NCBI RefSeq assembly: GCF_006716885.1
Contig: NZ_VFPU01000001.1
Coordinates: forward strand, 124,001-188,000
DNA from: Ornithinimicrobium humiphilum
GTDB lineage: Bacteria > Actinomycetota > Actinomycetes > Actinomycetales > Dermatophilaceae
DNA: 64,000 nucleotides
Direction: 5' to 3'
A model generated the notes under the pieces. The model worked only from the letters and a program-made list of their open reading frames with translations. It was not told where the DNA came from and ran no database searches. Shown one piece after another: positions 7,992 to 16,531 of the stretch (the first letter of the stretch is position 1; every line of letters starts with the position of its first letter). A program made the translations under genes and the position numbers.

Positions 7992-9266
7992 GCCGATGGC
8001 GAGCTCGGCGTAGTCCTCCTCGAGGAGGCCACGACGCTGCAGGTAGCCCTCGGCGGCGCGCCGGCCGCTGACCATGGCGCCCTGCACGGACGCGGTGTCC
8101 ATGTGGTCGCCGGCGACGATGAGGCCGTCCTCGAGCTGCATCCGGTGCCGCTCGACGAAGGGGGCGGGCTGCACGGGCACGGCATACGGGATGTCGTCGC
8201 GACGGAGCAGCTGCCAGCCGAAGGTGCTGACGCCGTAGATCGAGCCGACGTGCTGGATCACGTCCTCGTCGCGCACCGGCTCCTGGCCCGGGCGGAGCAG
8301 GCTGCTGGCCGCGACCAGGTGCATGCCCTCGGGGGCGTAGGTCGGCTGCACGTTGCTCATGACGACGGTGCTGACGACGGGGCCGCGGTCCTCGCGGACG
8401 TCGATGAGGATGGAGCCGAAGTCGGTCGGGGCGTCGGGCACGGCATACCAGTGGGTGGTCTGGCCCTTGCCCTCCGGAGCCGGGCGGCCGGTGAGGCGCT
8501 CCGCGGTCTGCGGGTCGGTGGCCACGACGACCAGGTCGGCCTCGATGCGCTCGCCGCCCTCGGTCACGACATACCTGGACCCGACCTCGGCCACCGGCGT
8601 GCCGAGCTCGACGGGGCGGTCGAGGCGGGAGGCCAGCTGCTCGGGGAGCGCCTGCATGCCCTCGGCGGGCAGCTTGGGGGTGCCGTTGACGAAGCTCATG
8701 GTCACGAGCCGGGCGAAGGCCGTCGACGTGCTGCCGTCGTCCTCGAGGAGCACGCCGGCCAGGGCGGAGTCGACGATCCGGCGCAGCGGGCCCTGGAGCC
8801 CGGCGGCGTCCATCGACTCGCGACGGGGCACGTCCATCTCGTCCTCGTCACCGCCCAGGATCGAGGCGACGGTCGGGGAGGCCCAGCGCGCCAGGGCGGC
8901 GAGGCTCGCGGGGTGCAGCTTGCCGGACATGACGGTCTGCGGGATGAACTGGGGCTCACGGCGCGGGTCGGCCACGATCTGAAGGTTGGCCGTCCGGGCG
9001 GTGCGGATCGCCAGACCGGCGGTGAACTTGCGCACCCCCAGCGCCTTGAGGTCGACGTGGTTGCGGACCATCGGATAACCCGGGTCCAGGACGTGGAAGC
9101 CACGGTCCAGGCGGAAGCCGTCCACGACGTCGGTGCGGACGCGACCGCCCACGGCGTCGCCCGCCTCGAGGACGCGGGCGGAGACGCCGCGATGCTGCAG
9201 GGCTAGGGCGCAGGTGATTCCGGCCAGGCCGGCTCCCACGATGACGACGTCACAGTCACGGGACAT
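7989..9266 (-). CDS. FAD-dependent amine oxidase/phytoene desaturase-like oxidoreductase
   Basis: A 425-residue NAD(P)/FAD-dependent oxidoreductase. The N-terminus has the dinucleotide fold CDVVIVGAGLAGITCA followed by GGRVRTDVVDGFRLDRGFHV, the FAD-contacting segment shared by flavin amine oxidases and CrtI-like desaturases. The C-terminus has GLIVAGDHMDTASVQGA, which closes the FAD site. The substrate is unknown. It is not part of the crt operon 36 kb away. TAGGCT ends six bases before ATG 9266, so it appears leaderless and monocistronic. Confidence 0.8.
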   Translation of the reverse strand: MSRDCDVVIVGAGLAGITCALALQHRGVSARVLEAGDAVGGRVRTDVVDGFRLDRGFHVLDPGYPMVRNHVDLKALGVRKFTAGLAIRTARTANLQIVADPRREPQFIPQTVMSGKLHPASLAALARWASPTVASILGGDEDEMDVPRRESMDAAGLQGPLRRIVDSALAGVLLEDDGSTSTAFARLVTMSFVNGTPKLPAEGMQALPEQLASRLDRPVELGTPVAEVGSRYVVTEGGERIEADLVVVATDPQTAERLTGRPAPEGKGQTTHWYAVPDAPTDFGSILIDVREDRGPVVSTVVMSNVQPTYAPEGMHLVAASSLLRPGQEPVRDEDVIQHVGSIYGVSTFGWQLLRRDDIPYAVPVQPAPFVERHRMQLEDGLIVAGDHMDTASVQGAMVSGRRAAEGYLQRRGLLEEDYAELAIG

Positions 9267-9272
9267 GCCGTC

Positions 9273-9278
9273 AGCCTA
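9273..9278 (-). promoter_or_regulatory. -10 box TAGGCT, leaderless amine oxidase gene
   Basis: TAGGCT on the minus strand ends six bases before ATG 9266. The identical hexamer precedes rmlA at 31311. Confidence 0.5.
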
Positions 9279-9364
9279 GGGCGCGGCCTGCAGTTCTTCC
9301 TGTTGGAGCCCGAATCACAGGTCAGGTGCACCGGCGCCGCGAGCCGCGGTGGCACGATGACCTC

Positions 9365-10219
9365 GTGGAGTCCCTGCCCGAGGTCGCCGTGCCGCTCGCC
9401 GTGCGCATGGAGATGTGCCACGCCGCGCTGCAGCACCTGGCCGACCGCGCCGGGGCCGACCTCCTCCACCTCAAGGGCGTCGCGGCCGAGCCGCGGTGGC
9501 GCTCCAGCAGCGGCGGCACCGACGCCGACGTGCTCGTGCGGCCGTCGCAGGTGCGGCGGTTCGTCGCCGCGGTCGAGGCCGCGGGCTGGCAGCGGCGCTC
9601 CCGCTTCCAGACCGGTTCGCCGTTCGGTCACGCGCAGACCTACTGGCACGACCACCTGGGCTATGCCGACGTGCACCGCTTCTTCCCGGGGATGGGTGCC
9701 GACGACGCGACCTTCGACGTGCTGTGGGCCGACCGGGGCGGCGTGGAGCTGGCGTCGGTGCCCTGCGCGGTGCCGTCCCGGGCGGGGCAGGCGCTGGTGA
9801 TGGTGCTCAACGCGACCCGCAACCGGTCCGTCGAGCCGTGGCCGGCGTCGCTCGCGGAGGACCCGCTCGCGGACGAGGTGCGTGCCCTCGTGCCCAGGGT
9901 GGGGGCGGAGGTGGCCTTCGCGGCAGCCCTGGGTGAGCTGGACCGGATGCGCGACCACCGCGAGCACGACCTGTGGCGGGCGATCACGACCGGCTCCGGG
10001 CGCGTCGAGGAGTGGCGGGCGCGGGTCAAGGCACAGCCGACGCTCGCCGGGAAGGTCGCCACCGTGCTGCGCGCTCCCCTCGTCAACACCGAGCACCTGG
10101 CCAACACGCGGGGCCGGCCACCCTCGACCCGTGAGGTGGCCCAGGAGTTCGTCGACCGGCTGCGCCGCGGAGCGGTCGAGATCTGGGGCGCGCGCACCGG
10201 ACGGCGGGGCGGCTCGTGA
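9365..10219 (+). CDS. Nucleotidyltransferase-fold protein (NTP_transf_5-like)
   Basis: About 284 residues. LHLKGVAAEPRW followed by GGTDADVLV gives the G-S/T-D-x-D pattern of polymerase-beta-type nucleotidyltransferases, in the form called uncharacterised nucleotidyltransferase (NTP_transf_5). The acceptor is unknown; homologues are often near polysaccharide or peptide-modification genes. The next gene, a PqqD-like protein, overlaps its stop codon (GTGA), so the two act together. The GTG at 9365 was chosen because CACGAT ends six bases before it; GTG 9326 would add 13 residues. It opens the exopolysaccharide locus. Confidence 0.65.
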   Translation: MESLPEVAVPLAVRMEMCHAALQHLADRAGADLLHLKGVAAEPRWRSSSGGTDADVLVRPSQVRRFVAAVEAAGWQRRSRFQTGSPFGHAQTYWHDHLGYADVHRFFPGMGADDATFDVLWADRGGVELASVPCAVPSRAGQALVMVLNATRNRSVEPWPASLAEDPLADEVRALVPRVGAEVAFAAALGELDRMRDHREHDLWRAITTGSGRVEEWRARVKAQPTLAGKVATVLRAPLVNTEHLANTRGRPPSTREVAQEFVDRLRRGAVEIWGARTGRRGGS

Positions 10220-10521
10220 CCGCGATGTGGGCTCGCAGTCCGGGCTGGGGCGTCGTCGACCGTCCCGAGGAGGGGCCGCACGGCGGCAGCCTCTACGCCG
10301 CAGCGCTCGACGCCGGCGTGATCCACGTGCTGCAGGGCCCGGCGGCCGCGACCTGCCGCGCGGCCCTGCCCGGACGTGCCCTGACCGAGGTGCGCGACGC
10401 CGTCGCCCACGAGCTCGGCGCCGACCCGTCGAGCGTCGACGAGGAGGCGCTGGAGGAGCTCCTCGTGGAGCTGGTCGAGGTGGGCGTGCTGCGGCGCGAG
10501 GGGGCGCCGGTCTCAGCCTGA
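10216..10521 (+). CDS. PqqD-like small protein (RRE-type fold)
   Basis: A 101-residue protein with the spacing of PqqD family members: a strand-rich start (GGSLYAAALDAGVIHVLQG), a middle helix region, then SVDEEALEELLVELVEVGVL, the characteristic closing helix in which PqqD-like proteins end with a 'L-x-x-L-x-x-x-G-h-L' pattern. PqqD relatives bind peptides or proteins for modifying enzymes; in polysaccharide loci of Actinobacteria they accompany nucleotidyltransferases of the preceding type, with unknown purpose. GTG 10216 overlaps the upstream stop. The 3' end overlaps the convergent kinase by 9 bases. Confidence 0.65.
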   Translation: MTAMWARSPGWGVVDRPEEGPHGGSLYAAALDAGVIHVLQGPAAATCRAALPGRALTEVRDAVAHELGADPSSVDEEALEELLVELVEVGVLRREGAPVSA

Positions 10522-12033
10522 GCGGCGGGCCGAGCGTTCGCCGCGGGGGCGGCCCTGGCTGTCGGCCCGGGACTCGGCCCGTGCTTCTGCTCGCGACTCC
10601 GCACGGGTCTCGGTCCGGCGGGCGCGCTCGGCGGCAGCGGCCTCGGCGTGCGGGTAGGCCTTGGCCATCTTCTTGTCGCGGCCGCTGGCCCGACGACGCC
10701 CGCCACTGTCCTGGGTGGAGTAGTAGGTGTAGTAGGAGGTGGGCTGCGACGGGGTCTTGGTCAGCACGAAACCGGCGATCGTGCTGTCGCTCGTGCCGAG
10801 CACGCGCATCGCCTCCGAGAGGTGGCGCTTGCGGGTCTCGCCGCTGGCGACGACCATCAGCACGCCGCCGGTGAGCTTCTCGACGACGAGCGCGTCGGTG
10901 ACCGGGAGGACGGGCGGGCTGTCGACGAGGATGAAGTCGTAGTCGTCGCTGAGGCTCTCGAAGAGCTCGCGCATCTTGGTCGACCCCAGCAGCTCGCTCG
11001 GGTTCGGCGGGATGTCACCGGACGTGAGCACGTGCATGCTGGTGCCGCCCCAGCGCTGGATGACGTCCTGGACGTCGGCCTCGCCGAGCAGGACGGTGGT
11101 CAGGCCGACGGCACCCTCCAGGCCGAGGTTGGTCGCGACCGAGGGGTGGCGCAGGTCGGCGTCGATGAGGAGCACCTTGCTGCCGGCGTCGGACATGGCC
11201 AGGGCCAGGTTGATGGCCGTGGTGGTCTTGCCCTCGCCCGGGAGCGTGGAGCTGATCACGAAGGAGTGCCGCCCCGTCGTCACGTCGACGAACATCATGT
11301 TCGTGCGCAGACGACGGATCGCCTCGGCGTGCGGGCCGAAGGGGTCGATCTCCAGGTAGAGCGCGTGGCGGTCGCTGCCCCTGCGCACGGGGATGCTGCC
11401 GAGGACCGGACGGTCGGCGAGCGCCTCGAGGTCCCGGGGGTCGCGCACCCGCTGGTCGAGGGCCTGCCGGGCCAGCGCGAAGGCGATGCCGAGCAGCAGA
11501 CCCGCGAGGGCGCCGAGGGCGAGGTTCTGGACCGGCTTCGGCTCCACCGGTGAGCTCGCCACGGTGGAGGGGACGACGGTCTGTGCGGACACCGTGGTGC
11601 CGCTGAGCTGCAGCATCGGGGAGAAGTCGCGGGCGACCGCGGCCAGGTGCTGGGGCACGGCCGTGGCGGCGGCCGCGGCCACGCGGGCGTCGTGCGCGCG
11701 GACGACGACGTCGAGCAGCGGGGTGTCGCCGGACCGCTCCGCCGACACGGCCAGCATCGTGCTCTCGTCGATCCCGAGCTCCTCGCGGACCGGGTCGAGC
11801 ACGATCGGGGAGGTCGCGACCTGGATGATCGTCTCCAGCTCGGCCGCGGGCATGTTGTAGACGTTGGCCGAGTCGGTCTGGTTGTTGGCCAGCAGGTAGA
11901 CCCGCGTCGACGACTGGTAGACCGGGGTGATCTGGAGGGTCAGCCAGGCGGTCGCGGCGACGACGACGAGCAGCGTGGCGACGATGATGCGCCAGCGTGT
12001 CTTCAAGGTCAGGAGCAGGTCACGGACCGTCAC
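10513..12033 (-). CDS. Wzz/BY-kinase: polysaccharide co-polymerase with tyrosine kinase domain
   Basis: A 506-residue fused polysaccharide co-polymerase and bacterial tyrosine kinase. A first membrane span lies at 15-34, the Wzz-type extracytoplasmic domain follows, and a second span is near 171-188. The cytoplasmic kinase has Walker A SSTLPGEGKTTT (261-272), Walker A' VLLIDADLRHP (287-297) and Walker B FILVDSPP (367-374). Four tyrosines at 434-438 form the usual C-terminal autophosphorylation cluster. The last 50 residues are an odd Arg/Glu/Ala-rich tail of repeated ESRAEAR units. It should set chain length together with the Wzy-like protein. GTG 12033 has a GGAGG behind it; the frame stays open far upstream, but that part is the shadow of the next gene. 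Confidence 0.9.
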   Translation of the reverse strand: MTVRDLLLTLKTRWRIIVATLLVVVAATAWLTLQITPVYQSSTRVYLLANNQTDSANVYNMPAAELETIIQVATSPIVLDPVREELGIDESTMLAVSAERSGDTPLLDVVVRAHDARVAAAAATAVPQHLAAVARDFSPMLQLSGTTVSAQTVVPSTVASSPVEPKPVQNLALGALAGLLLGIAFALARQALDQRVRDPRDLEALADRPVLGSIPVRRGSDRHALYLEIDPFGPHAEAIRRLRTNMMFVDVTTGRHSFVISSTLPGEGKTTTAINLALAMSDAGSKVLLIDADLRHPSVATNLGLEGAVGLTTVLLGEADVQDVIQRWGGTSMHVLTSGDIPPNPSELLGSTKMRELFESLSDDYDFILVDSPPVLPVTDALVVEKLTGGVLMVVASGETRKRHLSEAMRVLGTSDSTIAGFVLTKTPSQPTSYYTYYSTQDSGGRRRASGRDKKMAKAYPHAEAAAAERARRTETRAESRAEARAESRADSQGRPRGERSARRSG

Positions 12034-12072
12034 CGGGCCCTCCTCCCGCCACGACGTTGTTGTACGGAGACG

Positions 12073-12078
12073 TATGGT
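12073..12078 (+). promoter_or_regulatory. -10 box TATGGT of the large EPS operon (leaderless)
   Basis: TATGGT ends six bases before ATG 12085. It would start the polycistronic message running through the glycosyltransferase genes to 19759. No clear -35 box is seen. Confidence 0.5.
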
Positions 12079-12084
12079 ACAGCC

Positions 12085-14091
12085 ATGCGCGTGCTCCGCA
12101 TCTTTCACAGCGGGGTGATGACGGCATGGAGGGCGCGCGAGCGTGAGCTGAGGGGGCTCGGCCACGACGTGGACCTGCTCTCCGCCTCCCGGTGGAACGA
12201 GGGGGGTGCGGTCGTCACCCTCCGAGCCGACCCCGCCGAGCCCGCCGGCTCGGTCCAGGGGGTGGCCACGGTGGGCCGCCACCCGGCCCTCTTCTCCTAC
12301 GACCCGCGGCCGCTGTGGCGCGCGCTCGGGAAACGGCGTGACGTCCTGGACGTGCACGAGGAGCCGTTCGCGGTGAGCACCCTCGAGACGCTCCTGGTCC
12401 GGGCCCTGCGCCAGCCGTCGGTCCCCTACGCCCTCTACTCGGCGCAGAACCTCGACAAGCGCTATCCCGTGCCCTTCCGGTGGTGGCAGCGCTGGGCGCT
12501 GCGGCACGCCCGCGCGGTGGTGGTGTGCAACAGCGAGGCCGGTCGCATCTGCCAGGACCGGGGCTTTCCCGGGGTGCCCGACGTCGTGCCGCTCGGCGTC
12601 GACGTCTCCCTCTACTCCCCTGCCGACCGGCCGCCGCCGCGCCAGGACGCCCCCGTCGAGGTCGGCTACGTCGGTCGCCTGGCCCCGCACAAGGGGGTGA
12701 CGGTCCTGCTCGAGGCGGTGGCGGCATACCCCGACCTGAGGTTGACGGTCGTCGGTGCCGGGCCGCAGGAGGCGGAGCTGCGCGCACGAGCCGCCGCGCC
12801 CGACCTGGCCGGCCGCGTGACCTTCGTCGGGTCGGCCACCCCGGAGGAGCTGCCGGAGCTGCTGCGCCGGCTCGACGTGCTCGCCGTGCCCTCGCTGACC
12901 ACCCCGGGCTGGGTGGAGCAGTTCGGCCGCGTGGTCGTCGAGGCGATGGCGGCCGGGGTGCCCGTGGTGTCGAGCGACAGCGGTGCGCTGCCCGACGTCG
13001 TCGGCGACGCGGGACTGCTCGTGCCCGAGGCCGACGCGAGGGCGCTGGGCGCAGCCCTGCTGCGGGTATGCCGTGAGCCGGGCCTGTGGGAGCAGTTGCG
13101 GGAGCGCGGGCTCGAGCGGGCGCAGGAGTGCTCCTGGCAGCGGGTGGCCGCCCGCTACGACGAGATCTACCGGCGGATGACCAAGGCGGTGCGCAGCGCC
13201 GCGGCCGACGAGCAGGACCCCGAGGTGGTCGTGGTCGCCTACGGCTCGGCCGACCTGCTGCGCGACGCGCTGGAGCCGGTCCGTTCCCTCGCGGTCACGG
13301 TCGTCGACAACTCGTCGTTGCCGGAGATCCGTGAGCTGTGCGACGAGCTCGGCGTGCGCTATCTCGACCCGGGGTGGAACGGCGGCTTCGGCGCAGGGGT
13401 CAACCACGCCCTGCGGCACCGGCTCACGCCTGGCACCGACGTGCTGCTGCTCAACCCCGACGCGGTCGTCTCGGTCGAGACCGTGCGGGCGCTGCACGCC
13501 GCCCTGCGCGCCGAGGACGACCTCGCCAGCGTGGCGCCGGCGCAGACCGACGCCGAGGGGCACCGCTCCCGGGTGGCCTGGCCCTTCCCGACACCGCTGC
13601 GGTCGTGGGTCGAGGCCGTGGGGCTGGGCCGGCTCAACGACCGGCACGAGGACTACGTCATCGGGTCGGTCCTGCTGCTGCGGGCCGAGGCGCTCGAGCA
13701 GGTCGGCCTCTTCGACGAGGACTTCTTCCTCTACGCCGAGGAGACCGACTGGGCCCGGCGGGCAGCCCTGATGGGCTGGCGCCACCGCCTGGTGCCGGAG
13801 GTGACCGCTGTCCACGTCGGGGCGGCGACCTCGAGCGATCCGGTGCGCCGGGAGACCTACTTCCACGCCGGACGTGAGCGCTACCTGCGCAAGCACCACG
13901 GCGCCGCGGGCTGGCAGGTCGCCCGCGTGGGTGAGTGGCTCGGTGCCGCCGCGCGCTCCGTGGTGCTGCCCGGTGCCCGGGGTGAGGCCGCCCGGGCCCG
14001 CGCCGCGCTGCTGCGCGCCGGCCCCTGGCGCACCGAGCGCCAGCGTTTCCCTCGACCTGCCAGGCCCGTCCGGGAGAAGGTGTCCCCATGA
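12085..14091 (+). CDS. Two-domain glycosyltransferase, GT4 fused to GT2
   Basis: A 668-residue bifunctional glycosyltransferase. Residues 1 to about 370 are a GT-B enzyme of family 4: VGYVGRLAPHKGV at the start of the nucleotide-sugar half and EQFGRVVVEAMAAGVPV, the E-x7-E motif. From about residue 385 a GT-A family 2 domain follows: VVVVAYGS, VVDNSS, GGFGAGVNHAL, LLLNPDAVV (the DxD equivalent) and FDEDFFLYAEETDWARRA, typical of rhamnosyltransferase-like GT2 enzymes. The two domains probably add consecutive sugars of the repeat unit (inference); a rhamnosyl role would fit the rml genes downstream. Its stop overlaps the next start (ATGA). Confidence 0.88.
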   Translation: MRVLRIFHSGVMTAWRARERELRGLGHDVDLLSASRWNEGGAVVTLRADPAEPAGSVQGVATVGRHPALFSYDPRPLWRALGKRRDVLDVHEEPFAVSTLETLLVRALRQPSVPYALYSAQNLDKRYPVPFRWWQRWALRHARAVVVCNSEAGRICQDRGFPGVPDVVPLGVDVSLYSPADRPPPRQDAPVEVGYVGRLAPHKGVTVLLEAVAAYPDLRLTVVGAGPQEAELRARAAAPDLAGRVTFVGSATPEELPELLRRLDVLAVPSLTTPGWVEQFGRVVVEAMAAGVPVVSSDSGALPDVVGDAGLLVPEADARALGAALLRVCREPGLWEQLRERGLERAQECSWQRVAARYDEIYRRMTKAVRSAAADEQDPEVVVVAYGSADLLRDALEPVRSLAVTVVDNSSLPEIRELCDELGVRYLDPGWNGGFGAGVNHALRHRLTPGTDVLLLNPDAVVSVETVRALHAALRAEDDLASVAPAQTDAEGHRSRVAWPFPTPLRSWVEAVGLGRLNDRHEDYVIGSVLLLRAEALEQVGLFDEDFFLYAEETDWARRAALMGWRHRLVPEVTAVHVGAATSSDPVRRETYFHAGRERYLRKHHGAAGWQVARVGEWLGAAARSVVLPGARGEAARARAALLRAGPWRTERQRFPRPARPVREKVSP

Positions 14092-15410
14092 CGATGGCGT
14101 GGCGCGACCTGGCGACCAGGGCGGGGGCGGGAGCCCTCGTGCTCCTGGCCGTCGCCCTGACGCTCGCGGTCGCCTACCTGGTGCCCGAGCGGCCCGAGGT
14201 CGCGCTCGGCCTCGCCGGCACGGTGCTCGTCGCCGTCGCCGCGCTCGTCCACCCCGTGACCCTCCCGCTGCTGGCCATGCCGCTCATCGTCGTGGTGGCA
14301 CGCGTCGGCGGTGGCGGCGTGGACCTCACGGTCTCCGACGTGGCGCTCGGGCTGGCCTTCGCCCCGGCCGTGGTGCTGGCGCCACGGCCCTTCAGCCCGC
14401 AGCTGCGGACCCTCCTCTGGCTCAACGTCGTCTACCAGGCAGCCACCCTCTTCACCCTGGTCGCCAACCCGTTCCTGGCCAACACCGTGGAGTGGTTCCA
14501 CGCCTGGATGCTCGTGTCCGGGGCGCTGCTCGTGGGTTGGGCCGTCGGCGCCGCGGGTCATGCCCGGGCCGGCCTCACGCTCTTCCTCCTGGCCTGCCTC
14601 GGCCTCGCCATCCCGACGATCGTGCAGGGTGCTCTGCAGGTGGCCTCCGGCGACTTCGGCGCGGTCTATCCGTCCTGGCCCTGGTCGATGCACAAGAACT
14701 TCATCGGGACCTTGCTGGGCTCGGCGGCTCTGGTCGTGTATGCCCGACCCACGTGGCTGGGGTGGAGCCGACTGTGGGCAAGGTCGGCCTTCTGGGTGAT
14801 GGTCGCGGCGATCGCGGCCTCGCAGTCGCGTCAGGCGCTCATCGGACTGGCGATCGGTCTGCTCGTGATCTCGCTGCGGCAGCGCGAGCGCGCGGGCCGG
14901 GTCTGGCTGCTGCTGGTCGGGCTCGTCCCGGTGGGTTACCTGGTCCTGACGATGGTGCGCGACCAGATCGCCAGTGGTAACCAGCACAACTCCTGGTTCC
15001 AGCGCCTGGAGTGGTACGCCGAGTCCGTCCGGATCTGGGCCGACGCCCCGCTCGTCGGTCACGGGCTGCGCTACTGGACTCAGCCTGACGCACCGGGGGT
15101 CTTCCAGCCGCCCAACGCCTTCCTCGAGGTCGCGGCCTCTGCCGGGCTCGTGGGCCTGGTGGGCTTCCTGGTCTTGTGGGTGGGCGTGGTCGTCGTCCTC
15201 ATGCGGATGAATCCCGTCTACGGGACCTTGGCCCTGGCCGTTGCGCTGTCCCGCTTGGGTCAGTCCCAGCTCGACCTGTTCTGGGTGAGCGTGTCGGTCT
15301 CCGTCCCGTTCATGCTCATCGGGGTCTGTCTCGGGGGTGAGCAGCGGGCCTTGGATCGCACGTCCACGGAGGCAAGGCCTCGTCGCGACGCGAGGCCGGT
15401 GCTGGCGTGA
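14088..15410 (+). CDS. O-antigen ligase/polymerase family (Wzy-like) membrane protein
   Basis: A 440-residue polytopic protein with about 10-12 hydrophobic segments. After a short loop comes ASQSRQALIGLAIGLLVI, the conserved RxxxxG segment of the O-antigen ligase/polymerase family (PF04932), then a large extracytoplasmic loop with WYAESVRIWADAPLVGHG, where the family keeps its catalytic-loop 'hhG.G' signature. It should polymerise repeat units on the outer face of the membrane. Coupled by ATGA to the gene before it and by GTGA to the gene after it. Confidence 0.82.
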   Translation: MTMAWRDLATRAGAGALVLLAVALTLAVAYLVPERPEVALGLAGTVLVAVAALVHPVTLPLLAMPLIVVVARVGGGGVDLTVSDVALGLAFAPAVVLAPRPFSPQLRTLLWLNVVYQAATLFTLVANPFLANTVEWFHAWMLVSGALLVGWAVGAAGHARAGLTLFLLACLGLAIPTIVQGALQVASGDFGAVYPSWPWSMHKNFIGTLLGSAALVVYARPTWLGWSRLWARSAFWVMVAAIAASQSRQALIGLAIGLLVISLRQRERAGRVWLLLVGLVPVGYLVLTMVRDQIASGNQHNSWFQRLEWYAESVRIWADAPLVGHGLRYWTQPDAPGVFQPPNAFLEVAASAGLVGLVGFLVLWVGVVVVLMRMNPVYGTLALAVALSRLGQSQLDLFWVSVSVSVPFMLIGVCLGGEQRALDRTSTEARPRRDARPVLA

Positions 15411-16531
15411 TCATCCTCCAGATCTCCCCGGAGTTCAGTCCCGGCACCGGGGTGGGAGCCGTCGCCTGGGCCCTCGAGCAAGAGTGGATTCGGATGGGCC
15501 ACGACGTCAGACGCTTCGATCTCCGGTCTGCTGGTTGCGGCTGGTTGGAGGGTCGCTCAGGAGGTCTTGGAGGCCGCCTGCGCCACGCTGCTCGGGTGCT
15601 CTGCTTCTCGACCATGGGCACCGTGCGAGCCCGGGCCGCGGTCCGGGCGCTACCAGCGGGCGCGATCGCGATCTGCCACAACGACGCGCTCGCGGGCCAC
15701 GTCTACGTCAACCACGGCGTGCTTCGGGCGGCCATGCGTGCCCGGGGCCACTACGCCTGGCGCATGGTGCGCAACCCGCTCCACCTCCTGACGGAGGCCC
15801 GGGACGCCCTGCGATACCGGTCCGGCGTGCACCGCGTGGTCGTCAACCTGACGCAGGAGGACGACCGAACCTTGTGCACCCTGAACCCGCACCTGCGCTC
15901 GAGGACCGTCGTGATCGGCAACGGCGTGGACCTGGAACGCTTCACGGTGCCCACCGAGACCGAACGGCTCTCGGCCAGAGAAGAGCTGGACCTTCGGGAG
16001 GAGGACATCCTCACCGTCTTCGTGGGGCACGAGTTCGAGCGCAAGGGGCTCTTCCAGCTCTTGGAGGCGATGGCCGGCATCGGGGACCGTCATCACCTCG
16101 CCGTCGTCGGCGGCACCGAGTCGATGATTTCTGATCTACATCGACGGGTCGCGGCGTTGGGCCTGGGCGCCCGGACGCACCTGCTCGGGGTGCAAGATCC
16201 CCGACCTGTCCTGGCCGGGGCGGACCTGCTTGCGCAGCCGAGCCGATACGAGTCCTACGGTCTGGTGGTGGTCGAGGCACTCGCGACCGGCGTCCCGGTC
16301 ATGTCCACGCCCGTGGGGATCGCTCCCGAGGTGCTGGAGGAGGGCGTGACCGGATACCTGACCGACGGCACGCCGGCCGACATGGCACGGATCCTCGCCC
16401 TGCACGAGCGACAGGACAGGAAGGCGATGCGAGGGCGGGCGCGAGGTGCGGTCGCCGACCACTCGTGGTCCGAGGTGGCACGCCAGTACCTCGAGCTGTT
16501 CAGGACCCTGGATCAGAAGAGTGGTCCATGA
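15407..16531 (+). CDS. Glycosyltransferase family 4
   Basis: A 374-residue GT-B enzyme. N-terminal ISPEFSPGTGVGAVAWALEQ contacts the acceptor; ILTVFVGHEFERKGL begins the nucleotide-sugar half and RYESYGLVVVEALATGVPV is the E-x7-E donor-binding motif. The acceptor and donor are unknown; presumed to build the repeat unit on undecaprenyl phosphate at the inner membrane face. GTG 15407 overlaps the previous stop. From here on base use becomes visibly less G+C-rich than in the flanks. Confidence 0.85.
   Translation: MIILQISPEFSPGTGVGAVAWALEQEWIRMGHDVRRFDLRSAGCGWLEGRSGGLGGRLRHAARVLCFSTMGTVRARAAVRALPAGAIAICHNDALAGHVYVNHGVLRAAMRARGHYAWRMVRNPLHLLTEARDALRYRSGVHRVVVNLTQEDDRTLCTLNPHLRSRTVVIGNGVDLERFTVPTETERLSAREELDLREEDILTVFVGHEFERKGLFQLLEAMAGIGDRHHLAVVGGTESMISDLHRRVAALGLGARTHLLGVQDPRPVLAGADLLAQPSRYESYGLVVVEALATGVPVMSTPVGIAPEVLEEGVTGYLTDGTPADMARILALHERQDRKAMRGRARGAVADHSWSEVARQYLELFRTLDQKSGP

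Noticed and set aside
12034..13899. Upstream extension of the Wzz/kinase reading frame on the minus strand
   Set aside because: It is the antisense of the GT4-GT2 gene, has no domain similarity, and a good ribosome site marks GTG 12033.
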